Shown one piece after another: positions 53,154-61,548 of a stretch of 64,000 bases of DNA (positions are counted from its first letter, which is position 1; every line of letters starts with the position of its first letter). The stretch is from Kribbella caucasensis. Lineage in GTDB: Bacteria > Actinomycetota > Actinomycetes > Propionibacteriales > Kribbellaceae. The stretch covers positions 1 to 64,000 of the forward strand of contig NZ_SNWQ01000033.1 of assembly GCF_004361855.1 (NCBI RefSeq), written 5' to 3'. Position numbers and translations under genes: made by a program. The notes beneath the pieces are model-generated. The model worked only from the letters and a program-made list of their open reading frames with translations, had not been told where the DNA came from and did not search any database.

Positions 53154-54137
53154 TCAGGCCCCGATCGACCAGACGGCCGGGTCGACGAAGCTGGGGCCGC
53201 GGCTGCCGTCGTCGAGCCACTTGAGGACATCGGCCAGGACGTAGCCGGCCAGGGCCAGGTGGCCTTCCTTCGTGTCACCGGCGACGTGCGGGGTGAGCAG
53301 CAGGTTGGGAGCCGCGAGGGTCTTCTCGTCGAACTTGGGCGGCTCGGGGTCGTAGACGTCGAGGGCGGCGTAGATCCGGCCGTCGAGGACGTGGTCGAGG
53401 AGGGCCTGCTGGTCGATCGCGGGGCCGCGGGAGGAGTTGATCACGACGGCGTTGTCGGGGAGTTGCTCGATCAGCTTGCGGGTGACCAGGCCCTTGGTCT
53501 CGGGGACGTCCGGCACGTGCAGGGAGACGAATCCGCTCTGCAGGGTCTCTTCGAGCGAGGCGGTGCGGACGCCGAGCTCTTTGGCGCGGGCGCCGGTCAG
53601 GTAGGGGTCGTAGACGACCAGGTCGCAGCCGAACGGCTTGAGGATGGCGATGAGGGCGCGTGCGGTCGAGCTGGCACCGAGGATGCCGACTTGCTGGTCG
53701 GCGATCTCACTGCCGCGAAAACCGGTCTGTTTCCATCCGCCCTCTCGGATGGCGGCGTCGAATCGCGGTAGCCGGCGGGCCAGGGTCAGCATCGCCGCCA
53801 GGCAGTACTCGCCGACGGACCAGGCGATCCGTCCGCCGGCGGAGAAGACGGCTACACCCTGGTCGAGGACGGCCGGGTCGATCAACCTCTTGACCGAGCC
53901 AGCCGCGTGGGCGACCGCCTTCGGGCCGTTGCCGTCCGCCCAGATGGCCTTGTCGAGGTGTGGGGTTCCCCAGCTGGTGAGGAGTACGTCGCTGTCCTTG
54001 GCGAGTGCGGCCACCGTTTCTGGGCTCACGTCCTCGGCCCAGCTGACGTCGAAGTTCTGTGCGAGCAGTTCGCGGGTGTCGGCGCTGATCACGTCGTCGG
54101 CGCGCTCCGGCGTCATCACCACGGCCAGTCTGGTCAA
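53154..54137 (-). CDS. D-2-hydroxyacid dehydrogenase family protein
   Basis: 327 aa from the TTG at 54137 (GAGGAG spaced 5 bases), annotated M-T-R-L. NAD-binding segment VGILGASSTARALIAILKPF (GxSxxA in place of GxGxxG), substrate-site SSRGPAIDQQALLDHV with Arg, Asp in ALDVYDPEP and His in LLTPHVAGDT. First gene of the carbohydrate operon and 133 bp from the divergent LysR gene. Confidence 0.9.
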   Translation of the reverse strand: MTRLAVVMTPERADDVISADTRELLAQNFDVSWAEDVSPETVAALAKDSDVLLTSWGTPHLDKAIWADGNGPKAVAHAAGSVKRLIDPAVLDQGVAVFSAGGRIAWSVGEYCLAAMLTLARRLPRFDAAIREGGWKQTGFRGSEIADQQVGILGASSTARALIAILKPFGCDLVVYDPYLTGARAKELGVRTASLEETLQSGFVSLHVPDVPETKGLVTRKLIEQLPDNAVVINSSRGPAIDQQALLDHVLDGRIYAALDVYDPEPPKFDEKTLAAPNLLLTPHVAGDTKEGHLALAGYVLADVLKWLDDGSRGPSFVDPAVWSIGA

Positions 54138-54213
54138 CCTGACTCCTCGGGTCGGGGACGGTCCGGCCCGGGTTCGGGGCCATCGTGCGATTCGGGGGTT
54201 GGCTCGACGGTAG

Positions 54214-54241
54214 GGGTTTTCCGTTATGCTCGTCCAAACCC
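54214..54241. promoter_or_regulatory. Dyad in the LysR/operon divergent gap
   Basis: GGGTTT, 16 bases, AAACCC. A long-spaced dyad in the 133-bp intergenic gap, plausible for LysR binding. Confidence 0.35.
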
Positions 54242-54270
54242 ATTTCCGCATCGACCGATACCGAGGGCGC

Positions 54271-55176
54271 ATGGATTTGACGCTGCAGCAACTGCGCGGA
54301 TTCTCCGCGGTCGCCGAGGAACTGCACTTCGGCCGGGCCGCCGCGCGACTGAACCTGACCCAGCCGCCGCTGACCCGGCAGATCCAGGGGCTGGAGCGGA
54401 GTCTCGGGGTCAGCCTGTTCGACCGGACCGGCAGGGGAGTGCGGTTGACCGCCGCCGGTGAGGTCTTCCTCGAGCACTGCCGCCGGGTGCTCGCGCTGCT
54501 CGAGGTCGCGCCCGACGCGACCCGGCGCGCGGCTGACGGCCAGACCGGGACGTTGCGGATCGCGTTCACGGCGATCGGGGCGTACGCGGTACTGGCTGAT
54601 TTTCTTGCGATGGTTCGCAAGCGGACGCCGGGGGTGAGTGTGGAGCTGACCGAACTGGTGAGCCCGGATCAGCTCCAGGCGCTGGCGGATCTGGAGATCG
54701 ATATCGGGCTGGTCCGGCCGCCGATTCCTGACGGGTTCGAGTCCTTGCTGGTGCACTCGGAGGACCTGGTGCTCGCCGTACCGGCCGACCATCCGTTGGC
54801 GGTCGGGTCTGGGTTGGTCGGGGCTGGGCCGGTGTCGTTGGCTGATGTGACCGACGACTACATCGGGTACAGCCCGGAGGGGTCGCGGTATCTGCATGAC
54901 ATCTGCGCGGCGATGATCGGGATGAACCGGTACGCCGTGAGTCAGCTGGCCTCACAGGTGCCGACGATGTTGGCGCTCGTACGGGCCGGCCTGGGGTGTG
55001 CGCTGATTCCGCGGTCGATCGTGGCGATGGGCGTGCAAGGGGTCCGCTATCGGGAGCTGGATGCGGCCGATGCGCACTCGGTGACCTTGCACGCGTGCTG
55101 GAGCCCGGACAGTCCCAACCCTGCCCTGCAACGGCTCGCCGAGTCGTTGCGCCAGACCCCACAACTCGACGCATGA
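54271..55176 (+). CDS. LysR-family regulator
   Basis: 301 aa from the ATG at 54271. HTH LQQLRGFSAVAEELHFGRAA, ARLNLTQPPLTRQIQGLERS, then an effector domain (GTLRIAFTAIGAYAVLADFL, DIGLVRPPIPDGFESLLVHS). Expected activator of the divergent hydroxyacid-dehydrogenase/sugar-uptake operon. Confidence 0.93.
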   Translation: MDLTLQQLRGFSAVAEELHFGRAAARLNLTQPPLTRQIQGLERSLGVSLFDRTGRGVRLTAAGEVFLEHCRRVLALLEVAPDATRRAADGQTGTLRIAFTAIGAYAVLADFLAMVRKRTPGVSVELTELVSPDQLQALADLEIDIGLVRPPIPDGFESLLVHSEDLVLAVPADHPLAVGSGLVGAGPVSLADVTDDYIGYSPEGSRYLHDICAAMIGMNRYAVSQLASQVPTMLALVRAGLGCALIPRSIVAMGVQGVRYRELDAADAHSVTLHACWSPDSPNPALQRLAESLRQTPQLDA

Positions 55177-55249
55177 CCTTGGTGCCCCACATGAATACCT
55201 TCGCTTGATCGCGGGCGGGGGAGTTACGGTTTCCTGTCGAAAGGAATCC

Positions 55250-56029
55250 GTGTCAGTTTTAACTTCCTCCGAGGTCGTCGTGCGGTTGCGGGCTGCTGGG
55301 TGTGTGTTCGCCGAGGACGAGGCTGAGATCATCCTGGCGACCGCCCGCGATGAGGCCTCGCTTGCGCGGATGGTTGCGCAGCGCGTCGACGGTCTGCCGT
55401 TGGAGCAGGTGGTCGGTTGGGCTTCGTTCTGCGGGTTGCGGATCCTGGTGGATCCCGGGGTGTTCGTGCCGCGGCGGCGTACGGAACTGCTGGTTGCCGA
55501 GGCAATCGCTGCCGGTCGGCCCGGGGCGGTGGTCGTCGATCTGTGTTGCGGGACGGGTGCGCTCGGGGTCGCGGTCGCGGCTGGGCTGCCGGGAGTCTCG
55601 TTGTACGCCGCCGATGTGGAACCCGCGGCGGTCCGGAACGCGCGGCGGAACGTCGTACCGGCTGGTGGTTCCGTCTTTGAGGGAGACCTGTTCGACGCGT
55701 TGCCGTCGTCGTTGCGCGGGCAGATCGATTTGCTGCTGTCGAATGTGCCGTATGTGCCGTCGGACGAGGTTCGGTTGCTGCCGGCCGAGGCTCGGTTGTA
55801 CGAACCGCTGGTCACTTTGGACGGCGGTTCGGACGGGCTGGAGGTGTTCCGGCGGGTGGCTACGGAGGCGCCGGGTTGGCTCGCTGTTGGTGGTCACTTG
55901 TTGGTGGAGACCAGTGAGTTGCAGGCGGCCGGGGTTGTCGAGTACGTCGAATCGGTGGGGTTGAGCGCTCGGGTCGCCACGTCGGAGGAGTTGGGCGCGA
56001 CCGTCGTGATCGCCACCTTGGTCGAGTAG
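55250..56029 (+). CDS. PrmC/HemK-like N5-glutamine methyltransferase
   Basis: 259 aa from the GTG at 55250 (AAAGGA before it). VVDLCCGTGALGVAVAAGLP (SAM motif I), LYAADVEPAAVRNARRN, and LLLSNVPYVPSDEVRLLP, where NVPY replaces the canonical NPPY; this variant is found in actinobacterial HemK-like paralogues. Substrate uncertain (release factor or other protein). Confidence 0.88.
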   Translation: MSVLTSSEVVVRLRAAGCVFAEDEAEIILATARDEASLARMVAQRVDGLPLEQVVGWASFCGLRILVDPGVFVPRRRTELLVAEAIAAGRPGAVVVDLCCGTGALGVAVAAGLPGVSLYAADVEPAAVRNARRNVVPAGGSVFEGDLFDALPSSLRGQIDLLLSNVPYVPSDEVRLLPAEARLYEPLVTLDGGSDGLEVFRRVATEAPGWLAVGGHLLVETSELQAAGVVEYVESVGLSARVATSEELGATVVIATLVE

Positions 56030-56039
56030 CCTGCGTCAG

Positions 56040-56435
56040 GTGGATGGACTGACTCTGCAGGTGACGTCTGTGACCATCATGGCGCCGGATCCGCGGGTGC
56101 TGGCCGAGTTCTACTCGCGGTTGCTCGGGCGGCCGGTGACGACCACGGAAGGACCGCGTCCGGGGGAGCCGCCGGAGGACGGGTGGGCGCAGATGAGCTC
56201 GGAGACCGAGCCGACGCTCAACTTCGAGTACGAGCGGGAGTGGAAGGCGCCGGTGTGGCCGGCCGAGGCGGGGGCGCAGAACGCGACCCAGCACCTCGAC
56301 ATCTACGTCGACGACCTCGACGCCGCGACCAAGCACGCCCTGGAGGTCGGCGCCCGGCTCGCCGACTTCCAGCCCCAGGAGACCGTCCGGGTCCTCTTCG
56401 ACCCGGCCGGCCATCCCTTCTGCTTGTTCGCCTAG
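56040..56435 (+). CDS. VOC/glyoxalase-like protein
   Basis: 131 aa from a GTG at 56040. VTSVTIMAPDPRVLAEFYSR, LNFEYEREWKAP, HLDIYVDDLDAATKHALEVG and FDPAGHPFCLFA: one vicinal-oxygen-chelate domain. Metal ligands cannot be fixed. Confidence 0.88.
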   Translation: MDGLTLQVTSVTIMAPDPRVLAEFYSRLLGRPVTTTEGPRPGEPPEDGWAQMSSETEPTLNFEYEREWKAPVWPAEAGAQNATQHLDIYVDDLDAATKHALEVGARLADFQPQETVRVLFDPAGHPFCLFA

Positions 56436-56452
56436 CCTTTGTTCGCCTAGCC
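56424..56452. repeat. 15-bp-period duplication over a stop codon
   Basis: TTGTTCGCCTAGCC occurs at 56424 and 56439. It duplicates the end of the VOC gene and supplies the stop of the convergent gene. Confidence 0.9.
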
Positions 56453-56971
56453 CTTCGGCTGGCTGCCGGTCCGGGGACGGAATCTCGAGCGGAACTTCGA
56501 GCCGTACTCCAGTTGCACGTATCCCGAGGAGTGCACTCCCACCGCGAAGAACCCCATGGCCAGGAACACGATCCCCGCAACAATGGACATGTGCCAGAAG
56601 GCCGCCGTGATGCCGACGAACGCCGAGCCTTGTGCGACCGACTTGGCCACCTCGACGAGCGCCGTCTTGCTCGCCCGACGACGAAACTCCTCCTGCCGAT
56701 TCAGCACCAGGAGCGCGGCCAGCAACGGTATCGAGATGGCGAACGCAATGACGCACACCATCGCCGACGGGTCGAGCGAGGTCTCGGTCAGGAACGGCTG
56801 CACTATCACCAGGCCGGCGCCCGCCAGTCCGCCGTAGATCAGGTTGGACTGACGGATCCACTCCTGCTGAGCCGCCGGGTCGTTGGCGGCGTCTTCGGCC
56901 ACCTGCCGGATGCGTTCGGTTTCGGCTTCCAGATGCGCCTGCTCAGCCAGGAAGTCCTCGTCCTCGTTCAT
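56447..56971 (-). CDS. Membrane protein with N-terminal coiled coil
   Basis: 174 aa from the ATG at 56971. An acidic helical N-terminus (NEDEDFLAEQAHLEAETERI, RQVAEDAANDPAAQQEWIRQ) leads to about four hydrophobic helices (GGLAGAGLVIVQPFL, AMVCVIAFAISIPLLAALLV, SAFVGITAAFWHMSIVAGIV). A basic tail ends it. Function unknown. The start overlaps the truncated HxlR stop (ATGA). Confidence 0.75.
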   Translation of the reverse strand: MNEDEDFLAEQAHLEAETERIRQVAEDAANDPAAQQEWIRQSNLIYGGLAGAGLVIVQPFLTETSLDPSAMVCVIAFAISIPLLAALLVLNRQEEFRRRASKTALVEVAKSVAQGSAFVGITAAFWHMSIVAGIVFLAMGFFAVGVHSSGYVQLEYGSKFRSRFRPRTGSQPKG

Positions 56972-57204
56972 GAACTCATTCTCCCGAAGCTGAGGGTGAG
57001 CATGCGTTGCGAGATGCCGTCGATGGCCCGTTGAAGCTGCCGGAAACGGCGGGTGCCGTTCGCGAGTTCGACGATGACCAGCACGGACCACTTGTCGCCG
57101 ACGCGGTCGAGGACGTCGCGGATGCCGCAGTCGGGGTGGTCCGCCTGCCCGCACGGGTCCAGCTCGGCCGCACCAGCGGTTACCTCTGTGTGCGTCGGTG
57201 ACAC
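56968..57204 (-). pseudogene. Truncated HxlR-family regulator
   Basis: 78 aa. HPDCGIRDVLDRVGDKWSVL, VIVELANGTRRFRQLQRAID and GISQRMLTLSF are the first half of an HxlR winged helix (D-K-W-S-x-L-V and S-Q-R-M-L-T). After LTLS the frame diverges to FGRMSS and stops; about 40 residues including the wing are missing. It is divergent to an NAD(P)-binding gene, the usual HxlR target. Confidence 0.75.
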
Positions 57205-57293
57205 GAAACTGCCTCCTTGTGAGCGGGTCAGGGGTGAATCAGGATCACATCGTAGTTACTGAAGAGAACCACGAGGATGGAGACTGCAAACCC

Positions 57294-58100
57294 ATGATCT
57301 TGGTGACCGGGGCCAACGGCCAGCTCGCCTCTCGCACGCTGGCTGAGTTGCGGGCGCGAGGGGCCGCCGCCGTAGGAGGTAGCCGCAGTATCGGAGACGG
57401 CGTACGGCGCCTCGATTTCGACGATCCGGCCGGCATCGATCTGCGAGGCGTTTCGACTCTCGTCTTGGTCTCGGCCGGGTTCGCCGAGGATGATCAAGTC
57501 GTCGCCCGCCATACCGCGGTCATTGAAGCCGCGGTCCGCGACGGGGTCACCCACGTCGTCTACACCAGCTTGACCGGGACCGGCGACCACCTGGGGTTCG
57601 CCCTTGCCCATCGCGTGACCGAGAAGCTTCTGAAGGACAGCGGATTGGGGTGGACCATCCTGCGCAACGGCCTGTACGCCGAACTGTTCGGCGCCCTGCT
57701 GATGTGGGCTGACGACGGATTGGAGTCGGCATTCGGCACCGGCGCGTTGTCGGCGGTGGCGCGCGAAGACCTTGCGGCCACGGCAGCGGTCGTGGCCGCC
57801 GCGCCCGCGGCACACGACCGGAAGACCTACGAGCTGGTCGGCGACCCGATCACGGCCGACGACGTCGCTGATCGTCTCGGCGTCACCCACAGCACGATCA
57901 GCCTGGGGGAGTACAGGGCTCGCCTGCTCGCCTCGGATGGGCTGCTGCCGTTCCAGCCGTCGATGCTGTCCTCGATCGCGACCAGTATCCGCCACGGCTT
58001 CCTGAACAACAGCAGCGTGGACCTGCGGACGCTACTTGAGCGTTCCCCCGTTGACCCGCTCACGGTCGCCGCTGCCAGCACAACCTCACTGCGCCCCTAG
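57294..58100 (+). CDS. NAD(P)-binding NmrA-like protein
   Basis: 268 aa from the ATG at 57294. ILVTGANGQLASRTLAELRA (Rossmann), GVTHVVYTSLTGTGDHLGFA, TEKLLKDSGLGWTILRNGLY are NmrA/quinone-oxidoreductase (QOR2-like) features. It probably senses or reduces an electrophilic quinone. The stop shares CTAG with the convergent ribosomal-protection gene. Confidence 0.9.
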   Translation: MILVTGANGQLASRTLAELRARGAAAVGGSRSIGDGVRRLDFDDPAGIDLRGVSTLVLVSAGFAEDDQVVARHTAVIEAAVRDGVTHVVYTSLTGTGDHLGFALAHRVTEKLLKDSGLGWTILRNGLYAELFGALLMWADDGLESAFGTGALSAVAREDLAATAAVVAAAPAAHDRKTYELVGDPITADDVADRLGVTHSTISLGEYRARLLASDGLLPFQPSMLSSIATSIRHGFLNNSSVDLRTLLERSPVDPLTVAAASTTSLRP

Positions 58101-60097
58101 ACACGGCGGAGTACGTGGAGTAGGTACTCGCGGCGGTTGAGGGGGTCGTGGTCGGTACGGGCCCTGTTCGGAATCGCACCGGTCACTGGCTGGTAGCGCT
58201 CGAACGAGGACTCCAGCACGCCTTCACCGCGCGCGAGGCCGGGCAGTTGCTGCTCCAATTGATAGACGGCGGCTGCCGGGATTTCGCCTTCCAGGACAGA
58301 GGATTCGGCTCCCAGTGCAGGGACCTGTGGGATCGCTCGGAGTCGCGCCAACGTCGCGAGTACCGCCCGGACCGTGTCGGTGGGGACCTCCAGCCGGAAT
58401 CGGTGCATCGGCTCGTACACCGTCGTACCGGCCTCCTGCAGTGCCGTCATCAGCACCAGCGGAGTGAGGTTGCGGAAGTCGCCGGCCGTGCTCGACATGC
58501 TCTTGTCGAAGACGGCGTGCGCGTGACTCTGCCGCGCCGAGTAGCCCGAGTGCGTCATCACGACCCGGCAGTCGGGGAGCTGCCAACCGTGGATCCCTTG
58601 CTGCAAGGTCTCCCGGACGGTTTCCTCGACGGCCTTGATGAACGCGTACGGCATCGATCCGAGTTCGACCTCCAGCTCGAACGTCACGCCGGCGTTCACC
58701 GGAGCCGGCTCGACCCGCAGGCCGATCGTGGCGAGGAACGGGTTCGGGTCCTTCTTGTTGAACTCGACCGCCGCACCGGTCCCGTCGAGCCGCTCGATGC
58801 AGATCGTGGTCGTCTCCCGGAAGCCGACCTCGATCCCGAAGTCGGCGGCCAGCGTCGACTGGATGACCTCCTTCTGCACCTCCCCGTAGAGCGAGACGTA
58901 GGTCTCCTGCCGGATGTCGTCCTGCCGCAGATTGATCAACGGATCCTGCTCGGCCAATTGAGCCAGCGCGACCTGCAGATTCCCTTTGTCCGAAGGCCTC
59001 TCCGGCGCGATCACGGTCTCCAACGTCGGCGGCGCAAAGAACCCACCCTGTACTGCGGCGGCGGGCTGCTCCCCGTCGGCCGCCGTGATGGTGTCGCCTA
59101 CCTGGATGTCGGCTAGCCCCCACAGCTTGCCGATTTGGCCGGCCGCGACCGTCGTACTGGTGGTCGCCGTCCCATTGCCGAAGACACTGATCGCGGTGAC
59201 CTTCGCCTCGTGGTCGCCGTGGAAGCGGAGCCGGTCGCGGGTGCGGATCCGGCCGGTGCGCATCCGGACGAACGCGATCTTCTCGCCCGCCGGACCACGC
59301 TCGACCTTGAACACCGACCCGGCGGCCGGCGCTTCGTCGCTGTGTTCGGCGGCCGGCAGCAGTTCCCGGATCCCCGCGATCAACGCGTCCGTCCCGGCTC
59401 CCGTGATCGCCGACCCGATGTACACCGGATGCACCAGCGCCTGCTTGGTCTGCGCCGCCAGCCGACCCCGCAGGGCGTCGTACGAGAGGGCCTTCTCGTC
59501 CTCGACGAAGGTCGCCAGGAGTTGTTCATCCCGCTCGGCAAGCACCTCGACCAGGCTGGTGGAGAACCCCGGATCGCCCGGCCCGTACGGCGTGAACGTG
59601 GCCGCGCGCGACCCGAGTCCCGCCGCCGACCCCATCGGGACGACCGCCGCCGACAACTTGTCCGCGATGCTCTTCAGCAACGGCTCGTACTGCGCTCCGC
59701 CGCGGTCGACCTTGTTGACGAAGATCAGCGTCGGAATCCGCAGCCGTTGGAGGGTCCGCATCAGTACACGCGTCTGCGCCTGCACGCCTTCCACGGCCGA
59801 CACGACCAGAACAGCTCCGTCGAGCACGCTGAGCGCCCGCTCCACCTCGGCGATGAAGTCCGGGTGGCCGGGAGTGTCGATCAGGTTGACTGTGACGTCG
59901 CCGATCGCGAACGAGACGACCGCCGACTTGATGGTGATCCCGCGCTGCCGCTCCAGCGCGAGCGAATCGGTCTGGGTACTGCCGTCATCGACGCTACCGA
60001 CTTCGTCGATGACCCCGGCGGCGAAGAGCAGCCGCTCGGTCAGGCTCGTCTTACCGGCGTCGACATGCGCCAGGATTCCCAGGTTCAGTAATTTCAC
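58097..60097 (-). CDS. TetM/OtrA-type ribosomal protection protein
   Basis: 666 aa from a GTG at 60097. EF-G-like GTPase with G1 AHVDAGKTSL, G2 GITIKSA, G3 DTPGHPDF, G4 FVNKVD. Domain II has VFKVERGPAGEKIAFVRMRT; the EF-G III-V region includes LDGTGAAVEFNKKDPNPFLA and the domain IV tip VMTHSGYSARQSHAHAVFDK. It binds the ribosome and removes tetracycline-type inhibitors; the real ligand may be a natural ribosome-targeting compound. A leader ORF and alternative stems upstream suggest it is induced by drug-stalled ribosomes. Confidence 0.92.
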   Translation of the reverse strand: MKLLNLGILAHVDAGKTSLTERLLFAAGVIDEVGSVDDGSTQTDSLALERQRGITIKSAVVSFAIGDVTVNLIDTPGHPDFIAEVERALSVLDGAVLVVSAVEGVQAQTRVLMRTLQRLRIPTLIFVNKVDRGGAQYEPLLKSIADKLSAAVVPMGSAAGLGSRAATFTPYGPGDPGFSTSLVEVLAERDEQLLATFVEDEKALSYDALRGRLAAQTKQALVHPVYIGSAITGAGTDALIAGIRELLPAAEHSDEAPAAGSVFKVERGPAGEKIAFVRMRTGRIRTRDRLRFHGDHEAKVTAISVFGNGTATTSTTVAAGQIGKLWGLADIQVGDTITAADGEQPAAAVQGGFFAPPTLETVIAPERPSDKGNLQVALAQLAEQDPLINLRQDDIRQETYVSLYGEVQKEVIQSTLAADFGIEVGFRETTTICIERLDGTGAAVEFNKKDPNPFLATIGLRVEPAPVNAGVTFELEVELGSMPYAFIKAVEETVRETLQQGIHGWQLPDCRVVMTHSGYSARQSHAHAVFDKSMSSTAGDFRNLTPLVLMTALQEAGTTVYEPMHRFRLEVPTDTVRAVLATLARLRAIPQVPALGAESSVLEGEIPAAAVYQLEQQLPGLARGEGVLESSFERYQPVTGAIPNRARTDHDPLNRREYLLHVLRRV

Positions 60098-60161
60098 AAA
60101 GCTTCATGTCCTTTGAACAGGTGTCAGTGCCAACTACGACGGACATGAAGCGAGGTCGCAT
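60051..60161 (-). CDS. Leader peptide overlapping the ribosomal-protection gene
   Basis: 36 aa (MRPRFMSVVVGTDTCSKDMK start) from an ATG at 60161 with AAGGAG 7 bases upstream. It ends 46 bp inside the protection-protein gene in another frame. Translation of its codons crosses the stems that can hide the next gene's ribosome-binding region. Confidence 0.7.
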   Translation of the reverse strand: MRPRFMSVVVGTDTCSKDMKLCEITEPGNPGACRRR

Positions 60162-60188
60162 GGCTGCACTCCTTAACTGAACACCTGT
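60101..60188 (-). promoter_or_regulatory. Predicted translational attenuator
   Basis: In mRNA order: ACAGGTGT (segment 1, 60188-60181); leader start; GCTTCATGTCC (segment 2, 60151-60141); ACACCTGT (segment 3, 60124-60117); GGACATGAAGC (segment 4, 60111-60101). Segment 1 pairs with 3 and 2 with 4. Segment 4 overlaps AAAGGACA, the only Shine-Dalgarno-like element before the GTG at 60097. A ribosome held in the leader would break 2:4 and free that site. Confidence 0.65.
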
Positions 60189-60292
60189 CTCGAACACCGC
60201 CACTACACCAGAACCCCCACTCACCCGGCAACAGAATTTCCCCCGCGCAAGAGGCCCAGCTCGACACACCCTGGAGAACCTGCTGCCGTGGC

Positions 60293-61000
60293 TTAGCTGA
60301 TCAGGGTGCCGATTGGTTCGCCCTTGCAGATGGCGGTGGCGGCTGAGCGGGCGTCGATGTCGAAGACGTGGAGCGGCAACCGGTGGTCGCGGGCGAGGAT
60401 GAACGCGCTCTGGTCCATTACGTTCAGGCCGCGCGCGATCACGTCGGCGTAGGAGAGGCGGTCGAACCGTTCAGCGGTCGGCACCCGGTTCGGGTCGGCG
60501 TCGTACACCCCGTCGGTGCCGTTCTTGGCGACCAGGAGTGCGTCGGCGTCGAGCTCGATCGCCCGCTGGACGGCGGGGTAGTCGGTGGTCGTGAACGGCT
60601 GCCCGTTGCCACAGGCAAGGATGACGACGGACCCCTTCTCCAGGTGCCGGAGCGCGCGCAACCGGATGTAGGGCTCGGCGAGATTGTTGATCGGGATCGC
60701 GGTCATCAGCCGTACGTCGGTCGCGCCGAGCGCGGTGAGCCGGCCGCGGAGGAGTACGGCGTTGATCACGGTGCCGAGCATGCCGATGTTGTCCGCCTCG
60801 ACCCGATCGATACCCCACTCCTCGGCTCGGTTGCCGCGGAACACGTTGCCACCGCCGACCACGACAGCCACTTGTACGCCGGTCGCTCGGGCGGCGAGAA
60901 CCTCGGTCGCGAGGTGCGTGAGGCTGGTGCTGTCGAAACCGAAACCGGCCCCACCGGCGATCGCTTGACCGGACAGCTTGATCACGATCCGTTCGTACAC
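60293..61000 (-). CDS. pyrH: UMP kinase (PyrH-type) paralogue
   Basis: 235 aa. YERIVIKLSGQAIAGGAGFG, VVVGGGNVFRGNRAEEWGID, ADNIGMLGTVINAVLLRG, PAVQRAIELDADALLVAKNG, VDGVYDADP-type TDGVYDADPNRVPTAERFDR. Amino-acid-kinase fold phosphorylating UMP. It is not beside tsf/frr, where housekeeping pyrH lies, so it is probably a second copy. Confidence 0.88.
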   Translation of the reverse strand: MYERIVIKLSGQAIAGGAGFGFDSTSLTHLATEVLAARATGVQVAVVVGGGNVFRGNRAEEWGIDRVEADNIGMLGTVINAVLLRGRLTALGATDVRLMTAIPINNLAEPYIRLRALRHLEKGSVVILACGNGQPFTTTDYPAVQRAIELDADALLVAKNGTDGVYDADPNRVPTAERFDRLSYADVIARGLNVMDQSAFILARDHRLPLHVFDIDARSAATAICKGEPIGTLIS

Positions 61001-61037
61001 CGTGGGCTCCTCCGAAGGCGGTGATGGTGGCGGGGGA

Positions 61038-61475
61038 TTAGGGCAGTTGGATGGTGTAGAGGATGAAGCCGCGGTTTTCGGCTAGCTGGTCGTAGAGGCG
61101 GCGGGCTCGGTGGTTGTCTTGGTGGGTTGACCAGTAGAGGCGCGCGCAGTCGTGCGCTTGGGCCCAGTCTGTGACTGCTGCGATCAGGGCTCGGGCGACG
61201 CCGCGGCCGCGCGCTTCGTCTGCGGTGAAGAGGTCTTGGAGGTAGCAGGAGTCGGGGGCGGTCGTGCTGGCGTGGGTCAGGAAGTGGGCGATACCGACCA
61301 GCTTGCCGTCGATCTTGGCTCCGAGCGCGTGCACCTGTTCGTCCGCGGCGAACCGGCGCCACGCGTCATCGAAGAACTCGTCCGGCATGGTCCGGCCGTA
61401 GAACTCGTTGTACTCCGCGAACAGCCGCTGCCAGTCCGCGCGATCTGCCGGTTCCAGTCGACCGATCTCGATCAT
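61038..61475 (-). CDS. GNAT N-acetyltransferase
   Basis: 145 aa. CYLQDLFTADEARGRGVARA carries the R/Q-x-x-G-x-G/A acetyl-CoA loop, then ALIAAVTDWAQAHDCARLYW and YDQLAENRGFILYTIQL. Substrate unknown. Confidence 0.92.
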   Translation of the reverse strand: MIEIGRLEPADRADWQRLFAEYNEFYGRTMPDEFFDDAWRRFAADEQVHALGAKIDGKLVGIAHFLTHASTTAPDSCYLQDLFTADEARGRGVARALIAAVTDWAQAHDCARLYWSTHQDNHRARRLYDQLAENRGFILYTIQLP

Positions 61476-61548
61476 CTGCCTCGCCTTCTGCTCCGGTGAG
61501 CGCCGTCGATCTGGTCAGGCGGCCCGGAGCAAGTCCAGCACACTCTCT

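Noticed and set aside
58097..60097. Housekeeping EF-G
   Set aside because: Length 666 aa and the TetM/OtrA-type start (LNLGILAHVDAGKTSLTERL) fit ribosomal protection proteins, and no rps/tuf genes are adjacent.
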